From: Clostridia bacterium
GTDB lineage: Bacteria; Bacillota; UBA994; PWPR01
Direction of reading: 5' to 3'
DNA: 5,268 nt
Assembly: GCA_003557085.1 (NCBI GenBank)
Contig: PWPR01000113.1
Span: 1 to 5,268, forward strand
A program made the translations under genes and the position numbers. Below, in pieces: positions 1 through 5,268 of the stretch; position 1 is the first letter of the stretch; each line of letters begins with the position of its first letter. The notes beneath the pieces were generated by a model that worked only from the letters and a program-made list of their open reading frames with translations, was not told the DNA's origin and made no database searches.

Positions 1-1
1 G

Positions 2-1084
2 TTATTTTGGAGATCTGTTATGCAATTTTTTGGAGGTGCAGGGCTAGCGGTGATTATGCTTTCTGCAATAATCGGTCCACACGGGCTTGGGTTGTATGTA
101 GCAGAAGGTAGGACTGATAAGTTACTACCAAGTATAGCTAAATCAACAAAACTCATTTTGATTATTTATGGAAGCTATGTTATAGCTGGGGTTGTGCTTT
201 ATACATTGGTAGGAATGCCACTATTTGATTCAATTAATCATGCGATGGCTGCATTATCAACAGGAGGTTTTTCTACTAAAGAAGCTAGTATAGGATATTA
301 TAATAGCATTGGAATAGAGCTAGTAACAATAATATTAATGTTTGCTGGTACTACCAACTTTGTTGCCCATTATGTTTTGTTAAGAGGTAGAATAAAGGAG
401 TTCTTTAAAATTGGTGAAGTTAAGTTCATGCTTTTCTTACTAGGGACACTAATTCCTATTGTAACATTCATTTCATTAAGACCAATTTATGGAAGTTTAG
501 GAGAAAGTTTTAGAGTTGGTGCTTTTGAGCTAATCTCTGCTTTATCTACTACAGGCTTTGCAATTGTTGAGTACAATGTATGGCCAGCCTTTGCAGTATT
601 TATTATGATTGTGCTTATGATGATCGGTGGTGGAACAGGATCCACTGCAGGTGGCATTAAGCTATATAGAGTTTTTCTTTTGTGCAAGTCGCTATTATGG
701 AATATAAAGTCATATCTACAACCTAAAAGCTTAGTGGAAGAAAACTATATTAATAGACCAGACGGAAAATTTTATGTTTCAAAAAGCCATGTTTTAGAGG
801 TAGCAAACTTCTTCTTCTTGGTTTTGCTGACCTATATAATTGGTGTAGCAATTTTCCTAGCTCATGGATATCCACTGCTTGATTCAATGTTTGAGTTTGC
901 TTCAAGCATTGGAACAGTTGGATTGTCTGTTGGGATAACTTCAGCTAGTGCTCCTATAGGAATAATATGGACTCAGATATTTGGAATGATTCTTGGGAGG
1001 CTTGAATTTTTTGTAATATTGTTTGCTATTATCAAAGTATTAAGAGATGCAAGTTTTATAGCTAAGTATAAAGAGAAGATTTAA
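2..1084 (+). CDS. trkH: TrkH family potassium uptake protein, membrane subunit (5' end outside window)
   Basis: This is the ion-conducting membrane subunit of a Trk/Ktr-type K+ uptake system, which works with a cytoplasmic NAD/nucleotide-binding TrkA/KtrA-like gating protein. No such partner is in the window. The reading frame is open to the left edge. The first visible codons read LFWRSV, matching the conserved FWRS segment that follows the first pore loop in TrkH, so the ATG at 20 is an internal methionine rather than the start. Numbered from the first visible codon, three of the four pore-loop filter signatures are present: TGGFS (87-91), TTGF (183-186) and TVGLS (305-309). The hallmark GGGTGSTAGGIK lies at 209-220. 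The rest is alternating hydrophobic helices. About 360 residues are visible; family members are usually 440-490, so the first membrane pair and first pore loop are probably missing to the left. It ends with TAA and is followed by an intrinsic terminator, so it is the last gene of its transcript. Confidence 0.95.
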   Translation, partial: LFWRSVMQFFGGAGLAVIMLSAIIGPHGLGLYVAEGRTDKLLPSIAKSTKLILIIYGSYVIAGVVLYTLVGMPLFDSINHAMAALSTGGFSTKEASIGYYNSIGIELVTIILMFAGTTNFVAHYVLLRGRIKEFFKIGEVKFMLFLLGTLIPIVTFISLRPIYGSLGESFRVGAFELISALSTTGFAIVEYNVWPAFAVFIMIVLMMIGGGTGSTAGGIKLYRVFLLCKSLLWNIKSYLQPKSLVEENYINRPDGKFYVSKSHVLEVANFFFLVLLTYIIGVAIFLAHGYPLLDSMFEFASSIGTVGLSVGITSASAPIGIIWTQIFGMILGRLEFFVILFAIIKVLRDASFIAKYKEKI

Positions 1085-1102
1085 ACAGTGAGATCTTCTC
1101 TT
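1071..1102 (+). other. Perfect 10-bp stem-loop spanning the trkH stop codon
   Basis: AAGAGAAGAT at 1071-1080 is the exact reverse complement of ATCTTCTCTT at 1093-1102, with a 12-base loop that contains the TAA stop. No T-run follows, so it is not a standard intrinsic terminator. It may stabilise the 3' end of the mRNA or be chance. A second, weaker hairpin (GAGCTA 1116-1121 with TAGCTC 1135-1140) lies just downstream. Nothing else is recognised between the gene and the terminator at 1196. Confidence 0.5.
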
Positions 1103-1195
1103 AAGAAATTTGAATGAGCTATGTATTAAGTAAGTAGCTCTTGGTAATTTATATAGATTAACATTGGCTAGAAGTAAAGAATAGAATATTCAGTG

Positions 1196-1235
1196 AACAT
1201 CTTTTAATAAAATTTTAAGGGATGTTTTTTTATTT
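1196..1235 (+). terminator. Rho-independent terminator of trkH
   Basis: Bases 1196-1207 pair with 1215-1226 to form a 12-bp stem that includes two G-T (G-U in RNA) pairs. The outer arms are AACATC and GATGTT and the loop is seven bases. A run of T follows immediately (1227-1231, then ATTT). Stem plus U-tract is the classic intrinsic terminator layout. It is oriented to end transcription from trkH and lies directly outside the left end of the insertion sequence. Confidence 0.85.
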
Positions 1236-1240
1236 GTTCC

Positions 1241-1258
1241 GTTTGTCAAATTAAACTA
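1241..1258 (+). repeat. Left terminal inverted repeat of the IS30 element
   Basis: GTTTGTCAAATTAAACTA matches the reverse complement of 2281-2298 at 16 of 18 positions, with the innermost 11 bases identical. A few outer bases (1239-1240) may also belong. It lies 7 bp outside the transposase stop codon. Confidence 0.65.
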
Positions 1259-1265
1259 GAAAGAA

Positions 1266-2207
1266 TTAATCTTTCTTAACGTATTCCAGAAACACTTCAA
1301 GAGGTGTCTTGTAGTTTAGTGATTTTCTTGGTATTCTGTTTCTTTTGTCAGCTACTGAATTAACAAAGTATTGATCTACTTTATTGAAATCCATACTTTT
1401 TAGTAAACCATCTCTTCTCAAAAGTCCATTAGAGTTTTCATTCAAAGGTCTTTGAGAAGGAGTACCAGGGTCAGCAAAGTAAATGGCAATGTCATGCTTG
1501 TTGCAGATTTTTTTCCAGTTAGAAAACTCTTTTCCACAATCAAAGGTAATAGATTTGAAAAGATTCTTAGGAATAGCTTTAAGCCAGTTACTTATAGCTT
1601 CTTCAACATCTTTGGCTTTTCTACTCTTAGTTTTTAGTGTAATAATCACTTTGGAAAGACGTTCAGCTAATGTAATAATTGCACTTTTGTGACGAGCACC
1701 TACAATGGTATCGCCTTCTAGATGCCCAAATTCATTGTCGTAACAAGGATAATCGTGCTTTCTTTCTGATATGTTTCGGGTAAAGGATTGTTTACCACGT
1801 GTCTCTTTGGTGTTATTAGCTTTTCTTTTGCCTTGCATTGGCAAAGTTTTTACGTTAAAAATACCTTGTTCGAATTGTCGATACAATGTTTTCATTGAAC
1901 AGTTAATAGTTTTTTCTTTGCGTCCAATTATTACATCAGGGGTCCATCCTTCAGCTACTTTTTCTTCAATGTAGTTTTTTTGGTCATCTGGTAAATCTAT
2001 TTTATGCCTACCACATCACTTTTTGTTTTGCTTATATCGCTCGTAATACTCAAACGCTGTGTGACCTTCTTTTAAGTAATTTATTACATTGTAGATAGTT
2101 TGCGTTGCTCGTTGCATTAATTTAATTATTTTAGTAGTAGCTACATTTTGATGATAATATGTCTCTATCATTGCAATCTCATTCATGGTAAGATGTTTGT
2201 GGGTCAT
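1266..2207 (-). pseudogene. IS30-family transposase, interrupted by one in-frame TGA
   Basis: This frame would encode a DDE transposase of about 313 residues that moves the surrounding element by cut-and-paste or circular intermediates. Starting at 2207, residues 1-50 form the N-terminal helix-turn-helix (HLTMNEIAMIE, then TKIIKLMQRATQTIYNVI) that binds the element ends. Codon 64 is TGA (2016-2018). Translation in the same frame resumes directly as CGRHKIDLP and runs without further stops to TAA at 1266-1268. The catalytic triad is intact: D166 (HLEGDTIVG), D223 (ITFDCGKEF) and E257 (NENSNGLLRR), with 33 residues between D223 and E257, the IS30 spacing. Related proteins usually have a basic residue at the TGA position (KNKK-R-CGR), so one change from CGA or AGA explains it. 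Read strictly, the gene gives a 63-residue DNA-binding fragment and a 209-codon catalytic ORF starting at 1895. No obvious ribosome site was noted for that second start. Confidence 0.85.
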
Positions 2208-2215
2208 TTGTGATC

Positions 2216-2258
2216 ACTCCTATGTCTTTCGTGGTGGAAATACATTAAGAGTATATCA
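2216..2258 (-). promoter_or_regulatory. Transposase promoter (extended -10) and ribosome binding site
   Basis: On the minus strand, TGATATACT (2258 down to 2250) is an extended -10 element (TGn plus TATACT). No good -35 box is present at the usual distance, which fits an extended -10 promoter. AGGAGT at 2221-2216 is a strong Shine-Dalgarno site eight bases before the ATG at 2207 and supports that start. Confidence 0.5.
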
Positions 2259-2280
2259 CATTTGGCCTTGTTTATTTTTA

Positions 2281-2298
2281 TAGTTTAATTTTACAATC
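2281..2298 (-). repeat. Right terminal inverted repeat of the IS30 element
   Basis: Read on the minus strand, GATTGTAAAATTAAACTA matches the left repeat at 16 of 18 bases. The outer boundary may extend to about 2301 (GCG), where the match becomes ambiguous. It sits 74 bp upstream of the transposase start. Confidence 0.65.
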
Positions 2299-2376
2299 CG
2301 CGTTGCATTAAAGATTATGTAGATACTAATTTATGGGCGATTTTATTAAAATTTACTTTAAAAATCAAATCAATAT

Positions 2377-2405
2377 GATACATAATCACTAAGTGTGTAT
2401 ATAAT
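2377..2405 (+). promoter_or_regulatory. Possible promoter for the pilin-like genes
   Basis: TATAAT at 2400-2405 is a perfect -10 box, 37 bp before the start codon at 2443. The -35 hexamer at 17-bp spacing (GATACA, 2377-2382) is weak. The surroundings are very AT-rich, so a perfect -10 can occur by chance. The site lies outside the right end of the insertion sequence. I saw no riboswitch or terminator in the leader. Confidence 0.4.
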
Positions 2406-2431
2406 TATATTAGTAAGAAACAATTATAGGT

Positions 2432-2436
2432 AGGTG
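2432..2436 (+). promoter_or_regulatory. Ribosome binding site that fixes the first pilin start at 2443
   Basis: AGGTG at 2432-2436 lies six bases before ATG 2443. An upstream in-frame GTG at 2434 overlaps this site and has no ribosome site at proper spacing, so 2443 is the preferred start. Confidence 0.7.
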
Positions 2437-2442
2437 TGGCAA

Positions 2443-3459
2443 ATGGATAAGAGAGGTTTTACGAGAGGTTTTACGCTGCTGGAAGTATTAGCAGTATTAT
2501 TTATAGTTTCAGTTTTATTAACCCTGACAGTGCCTCGCTTAATGACAACTATTAGAAATGCTAGGTTAAGAGCAGACCTAGCTAATTTATCTGTGCTTAA
2601 TCGCGTAACAGAAAGGTACAAAATAGAGAGTGAAATCTTTAACGACAGCTTTGAACTTTTCAAAAGCTCAGCCACAGATAGTGAAAAAATGCTAGAGTTA
2701 GTTGAAAAAAATTACTTAGATAATTTGATAGAAGCCAATATTAAGGAATATGATTTTATTTTTAGAGATGATATATCAAGATGGCATTATACACTTTATC
2801 CCATAGACGATTTTTATGTTTTTGGGGAGAATGCTATAAGATTAGATTCTGAGGTTTTACTAAAAGGTGTTGGTACTCTTCATGGTACAACAAAAGAGGA
2901 CCACATAGAGTTGACTAATGGCATATTCTTTTTGCCAAATCCAAAGGTTAATTATACGGTAAATGTTGTAGCACAATTAGCAAAAGTATTAAATCCTGAG
3001 GAGACGGCTTATCTTGGGAATGGTTATGGCATTTACTTTGAAACATTTATCAAAGAAGGTACAGCAGACCATGAGAAAGGATATTATCTACAATTTACTA
3101 GAGCGTGGAGAACCTTAGGGTTGTTAAAAAGAAATCATCCTAATGAAGAAACTCTTCTAAAATCCCCTACAGTAGGTGAAGAATACTACTTAGAAGATAA
3201 TTTTCCAGGAGATTTACAAGACGAGTTTCCACTGAATAGTGACCACTGGTGGTTTGAAAAACATGAGATCAAAATTATATCTAAATCTTTCTTGGCTGGA
3301 GAAAACAATAGATTGTTAAATGTATATTTGGATGGAGCACATATTATTAAAGATTTTCCATATAAAAGCGATGTAAGTAACCTAGAAGATAACTTAATAG
3401 GAATTAGAATTTTACCTAGCAATAGTAGAGTGAAAATTTACTCAATAAAGATTAGTTAA
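2443..3459 (+). CDS. Type IV prepilin-like protein with large C-terminal beta-rich domain (copy 1)
   Basis: The product is 338 residues, with a class III (type IV pilin/type II secretion) signal: leader MDKRGFTRG, then mature FTLLEVLAVLFIVSVLLTL. Mature F1, E5 and P22 are all present. Prepilin peptidase would cut after G9, leaving one hydrophobic helix as membrane anchor and assembly spine. Next comes a predicted amphipathic stretch (ARLRADLANLSVLNRVTERY). Residues from about 170 to the end look beta-rich, with a GNGYGIYFET block (about 192-201), GYYLQF, a late NVYLDGAHIIKDF block and a terminal VKIYSIKIS strand. This order resembles LamG/concanavalin-like sandwich domains, which often bind glycans, but that is inferred from pattern only. 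At 338 residues it is about twice the usual pilin length. It is paralogous to the gene 47 bp downstream (27 of the first 50 mature residues identical by eye) and probably shares its transcript. The exact role (minor pilin, adhesin or pseudopilin) is unknown. Confidence 0.85.
   Translation: MDKRGFTRGFTLLEVLAVLFIVSVLLTLTVPRLMTTIRNARLRADLANLSVLNRVTERYKIESEIFNDSFELFKSSATDSEKMLELVEKNYLDNLIEANIKEYDFIFRDDISRWHYTLYPIDDFYVFGENAIRLDSEVLLKGVGTLHGTTKEDHIELTNGIFFLPNPKVNYTVNVVAQLAKVLNPEETAYLGNGYGIYFETFIKEGTADHEKGYYLQFTRAWRTLGLLKRNHPNEETLLKSPTVGEEYYLEDNFPGDLQDEFPLNSDHWWFEKHEIKIISKSFLAGENNRLLNVYLDGAHIIKDFPYKSDVSNLEDNLIGIRILPSNSRVKIYSIKIS
2451..2474 (+). repeat. Tandem 12-bp duplication in the prepilin leader
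   Basis: GAGAGGTTTTAC occurs twice back to back (2451-2462 and 2463-2474), giving RGFTRGFT in the protein. The second G-F pair is the likely cleavage point, because only there does E fall at mature position 5. Confidence 0.9.
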
Positions 3460-3506
3460 AATCTTTGAAATATCTATATTAGTCTTAAGTAGAAGGTGAT
3501 GAACTT

Positions 3507-4541
3507 ATGAAAATCAAGAATTATTTTGGGTTTACTTTATATGAGCTATTAGCTGTATTAGCAATATTAGCTATTATTTTTACTATTACCTTGCCTAGAG
3601 TATTTGCAACTATTGACACGGCGAGAATAAGAGCAGATTTAGAAGATGTTAATGCTCTAAATAGAGTTACATCATATTACTCCATTAGTGAAGATCAGGA
3701 TTTATCCATTTTTAATAAAGAATCAAATGATGAAGATAAAATGAATCTCCTAGTGAAAAAAGGATACTTAACAGAGACACTAAGACCAAGGAAGAGGTCA
3801 GAGAGCTTCTTTTGGGACGCAGATTTTAACATTTGGCAATATACATCTTACAATATAGCGACAAGGAGTAACTCATATTTTGATTTTACTTCATTACTTA
3901 ATGAAGATTTAGATAGTAGTTTTATAGAAGTTGCTGAATCAGGTAACGACTTGAGATGGGCTGTTAAAGAAGAGGGACTAGTTGTCGAGCCTTATCCTAC
4001 AAGCAACACACATAGGCACTTACTATTCATACCAATAAGTTCAGAAACTAATATTTTAGATGAATACATAATAATTGTTAAAGCAAGGCTAGCAAAAAAT
4101 AGTGGTGGCTATGGAATATTTTTTGAGACGACACTAAATAATGAAAATCAAGATGTAGGATATATTTTGCAGTTTGATGTAGGCTATGACCCTCCCTCGG
4201 TGATTATACGAAGAAGAGCAAGAAATAATCAAGGAAATCTTAATGAAAGTACAGTTTATGATAGAGAGACGCTTCCTATAAATAACACAAAATATCAAGA
4301 GATCATTCCACTAGATAGAAATGATGATTTTTGGACTAATGAGCAAGTCTTGAAACTCGAGGTTTCTAGAGTTAGTCAAGAGCAGAAAAGCTTGGATGTC
4401 TATATAAAAACTGATAATAAGTTTGAGATAATTATCAAGGATTTTATTATTGATAATATCGTTGACAATCCTCTAGGAAATTTTACTGGTTTTAGATCAT
4501 GGAGAGTACACACCTATTTTAAAAGTATTGAGATTAATTAA
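3507..4541 (+). CDS. Type IV prepilin-like protein with large C-terminal beta-rich domain (copy 2)
   Basis: The product is 344 residues, with leader MKIKNYFG and mature FTLYELLAVLAILAIIFTI. Mature F1, E5 and P22 are conserved, so it should be processed by prepilin peptidase and anchored by its first helix. AAGGTGA at 3493-3499, seven bases before ATG 3507, supports the start. The N-terminal segment (ARIRADLEDVNALNRVTSYY) clearly parallels copy 1. The middle (about 50-180) is more divergent but shares a KM-LV-YL pattern and a W-Y-T motif. The C-terminal region from about 186 again looks like a beta-sandwich: EYIIIVKARLAK, GGYGIFFET (200-208), GYILQFD, a lysine-containing DVYIKTDN and IIIKDF block, then GNFTGFRSW and a final FKSIEIN strand. 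The copies most likely arose by gene duplication and diverged strongly outside the anchor, which suggests different binding partners or heteromeric assembly. No pilus motor, platform or peptidase gene is in the window. Confidence 0.85.
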   Translation: MKIKNYFGFTLYELLAVLAILAIIFTITLPRVFATIDTARIRADLEDVNALNRVTSYYSISEDQDLSIFNKESNDEDKMNLLVKKGYLTETLRPRKRSESFFWDADFNIWQYTSYNIATRSNSYFDFTSLLNEDLDSSFIEVAESGNDLRWAVKEEGLVVEPYPTSNTHRHLLFIPISSETNILDEYIIIVKARLAKNSGGYGIFFETTLNNENQDVGYILQFDVGYDPPSVIIRRRARNNQGNLNESTVYDRETLPINNTKYQEIIPLDRNDDFWTNEQVLKLEVSRVSQEQKSLDVYIKTDNKFEIIIKDFIIDNIVDNPLGNFTGFRSWRVHTYFKSIEIN

Positions 4542-4576
4542 CTCTTCTGACATTTATGCGAAAGGAATCAAATAAA

Positions 4577-4858
4577 ATGGTCTTAAAGTTTTGTGAGAAG
4601 TTGCTAGTAGCATCTGTAATAATTCTATTATCTAGTACTTTTCTTTTGCAGTTTATAAACTCAGAGGAATTTAACAAAAAGTATGCTTTTTTAATTTTAG
4701 ATGGTGTATAAATAGAAAGAATGCTTGTCCATGAGAGTATTGAAAGTGTATTCCACTCATTTTCTATACCACTAGATGATAGGGAGTATAGTGCAGAGCT
4801 TGAAATGAAAAATGGCAAAGTAAGGCTTTTAAGACTACTTAAGAGATTTCAACACTAG
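4577..4858 (+). pseudogene. Small single-pass membrane protein gene split by one in-frame TAA
   Basis: ATG 4577 follows AAAGGA (4561-4566) at ten bases and lies 35 bp after the second pilin gene, so it looks like the third gene of that operon. The frame encodes 44 residues (MVLKFCEKLLVASVIILLSS opening a single membrane helix, then FINSEEFNKKYAFLILDGV) and stops at TAA 4709-4711. The same frame continues at once with 48 more sensible residues (IERMLVHESIESVFHSFS, then EYSAELEMKNGKVRL) to TAG 4856-4858. The continuation is hydrophilic, with protein-like rather than random composition. The intact form would be about 93 residues, with its N-terminus inside and the larger part outside. It lacks the G-F-x-x-x-E prepilin motif. 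I do not recognise the family; an accessory protein for the adjacent pilins is a guess. An in-frame ATG at 4556 lacks a ribosome site. Either the gene is decaying, or a 44-residue peptide is the real product, or the TAA is a sequence error. Confidence 0.55.
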
Positions 4859-4924
4859 CAATTCATGCTGATATGGGCTTTATTGAAAGGACTAATCAAG
4901 CTATAGTCAGCTTATCCATTAAGC

Positions 4925-4954
4925 TTCTCATAGTTTTAGAAAAAACTATGAGGA
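4925..4954. other. Perfect 11-bp hairpin without a T-run
   Basis: CTCATAGTTTT (4927-4937) and AAAACTATGAG (4942-4952) are exact reverse complements around an AGAA tetraloop. The stem can be extended by two weaker pairs. Neither strand has a following T-run, so intrinsic termination is doubtful. It is the only structured element I see between the small gene (ending 4858) and the promoter near 5006. It could be a degenerate terminator of the pilin operon or an mRNA 3'-end stabiliser. Confidence 0.5.
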
Positions 4955-5005
4955 TGATAGTGTTGAAGCAATAGTTCATTAAATTAATTAGTTAAAAGGT
5001 TAGCA

Positions 5006-5034
5006 TTGACAGATTTATTTTATAGTGATAAGCT
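5006..5034 (+). promoter_or_regulatory. Likely promoter of the B12-riboswitch transcript
   Basis: TTGACA at 5006-5011 is a perfect -35 box. At 17-bp spacing the -10 position reads TAAGCT (5029-5034), a weak match, but TGA immediately before it supplies an extended -10 TG. A start of transcription near 5041 would leave a short lead-in to the aptamer that begins at 5059. TATAGT (5021-5026) is too close to the -35 to pair with it. Confidence 0.5.
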
Positions 5035-5058
5035 TCATCATGAAAACTGAATATATGG

Positions 5059-5210
5059 CTATTGGTGTAGCATAGTGCTACTTAATAGGGAAGCTCGGTT
5101 AGATTCCGACACGGTCCCGCCACTGTAATGGCTAGAGCCTTAAATTAACCACTGATATGCGGGAAGGGTTAAGGCTTGTTTTATACCTAAGTCAGGAGAC
5201 CTGCCAATAG
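5059..5210 (+). promoter_or_regulatory. Cobalamin (B12) riboswitch aptamer
   Basis: The RNA binds adenosylcobalamin or a related cobalamin and normally lowers expression of B12 transport or synthesis genes. The closing stem P1 is perfect: CTATTGG (5059-5065) with CCAATAG (5204-5210). Next come a perfect GTAGC/GCTAC hairpin (5067-5081), the conserved TTAATAGGGAA segment (5082-5092), and the core CACGGTCCCGCCACTGTAA (about 5110-5128). A long-range stem AGCCTTAA (5136-5143) / TTAAGGCT (5169-5176) encloses CCACTG and GCGGGAAGG. The B12 box AAGTCAGGAGACCTGCC lies at 5189-5205. No T-run terminator follows before the ribosome site, which favours control of translation initiation. A hairpin (5209-5228) between the aptamer and the ribosome site may belong to the switching platform. 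The regulated gene lies beyond the window. Confidence 0.95.
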
Positions 5211-5238
5211 TAACAATGCTGTTTTACTCACGAGGATG

Positions 5239-5246
5239 AGGAGGTG
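5239..5246 (+). promoter_or_regulatory. Strong ribosome binding site of the B12-regulated gene
   Basis: AGGAGGTG matches the anti-Shine-Dalgarno very well. The only in-frame candidate start at good spacing inside the window is TTG 5256-5258 (nine bases later), open to the edge at 5268 (four codons). The ATG at 5236 overlaps this site and leads to a stop after eight codons. TTATTTA (5247-5253) and TAAATAA (5260-5266) could form a stem just after the site, enclosing the TTG. The true start cannot be settled from the bases shown. Confidence 0.6.
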
Positions 5247-5268
5247 TTATTTACCTTGTTAAATAATA

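Larger units (their letters stand above)
1239..2301 (-). mobile_element. IS30-family insertion sequence, about 1.06 kb
   Basis: The element is defined by an IS30-type transposase reading frame filling almost its whole length and by imperfect terminal inverted repeats on both sides (1241-1258 and 2281-2298, 16 of 18 positions matching). The length of roughly 1.06 kb is normal for the IS30 family, whose members usually carry one transposase gene. The exact outer ends are uncertain by several bases because the match fades outward, and no target-site duplication could be called with confidence. The element sits between the trkH terminator and the pilin-like genes and interrupts neither. The single nonsense codon in the transposase suggests it may no longer move on its own. 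Confidence 0.8.

Noticed and set aside
20..1084. ATG at 20 as the real start of the potassium transporter
   Set aside because: The frame is open upstream and encodes the conserved LFWRS segment of TrkH. No ribosome site precedes ATG 20 at good spacing, and the first membrane pair would be missing.
1202..2351. 12-mer TTTTAATAAAAT (1202-1213) found inverted at 2340-2351, considered as a duplicated insertion target
   Set aside because: It is pure A/T in an AT-rich region, the orientation is inverted rather than direct, and the rest of the terminator is not repeated on the right side.
2300..2442. Possible c-di-GMP riboswitch before the pilin-like genes
   Set aside because: Such switches often precede clostridial pilus genes, but none of the conserved motifs (for example GCAAA-type core and paired GC-rich stems) are visible. 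The leader is plain AT-rich sequence.
4534..4818. 94-codon minus-strand open frame overlapping the end of the second pilin gene and the small membrane gene
   Set aside because: It lies antisense to a frame with better ribosome site, operon spacing and protein-like composition. Its serine/leucine-rich translation is typical of an antisense shadow.
4873..4974. 33-codon plus-strand frame (MGFIERTNQ...) after the small gene
   Set aside because: No Shine-Dalgarno site is present, it contains the perfect hairpin arms, and nothing in it is recognisable. A frameshifted extension of the small gene was considered but cannot be supported.
5236..5262. Eight-codon leader peptide frame (MRRCYLPC) after the riboswitch
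   Set aside because: Its ATG lies inside the purine-rich ribosome site region with no site of its own. Probably chance.

Overview
The window looks like chromosomal DNA of a low-GC, Gram-positive anaerobe of the Clostridia/Firmicutes type. The evidence is the AT-rich codon use, strong Shine-Dalgarno sites (AGGTG, AAGGTGA, AGGAGGTG), a Firmicute-style cobalamin riboswitch, and an IS30 transposase of the type seen in Lactobacillales and Clostridia. The genus cannot be read from the sequence.

Layout: (1) 2-1084 is the C-terminal three quarters of a TrkH-type potassium channel subunit, cut by the window edge and closed by a strong intrinsic terminator at 1196-1235. (2) About 1239-2301 is an IS30-family insertion sequence on the minus strand. 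Its transposase keeps the full catalytic DD(33)E triad but has one in-frame TGA near the N-terminus. Imperfect inverted repeats mark the ends, and the left end abuts the trkH terminator. (3) 2443-4541 holds two co-directional paralogous genes. Each encodes a type IV prepilin-like N-terminus (G|FTLxE, E5, P22) fused to a long extracellular region whose end resembles a beta-sandwich (LamG/concanavalin-like) domain. A small single-membrane-segment gene (4577-4858) follows at operon spacing but is broken by one in-frame TAA. (4) From 4859 onward I see no convincing gene. This part holds an isolated perfect hairpin, a likely promoter, a clear class-I cobalamin riboswitch (5059-5210) and a ribosome binding site for a B12-regulated gene whose body lies beyond the right edge.

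The regions appear functionally unrelated: potassium uptake, a mobile element, a small surface pilin-like cassette and the leader of a cobalamin-related operon. The most interesting part is the tandem pair of pilins with large C-terminal domains plus the damaged membrane-anchored partner. No pilus assembly ATPase, platform protein or prepilin peptidase is in the window, so these pilins would rely on machinery encoded elsewhere.
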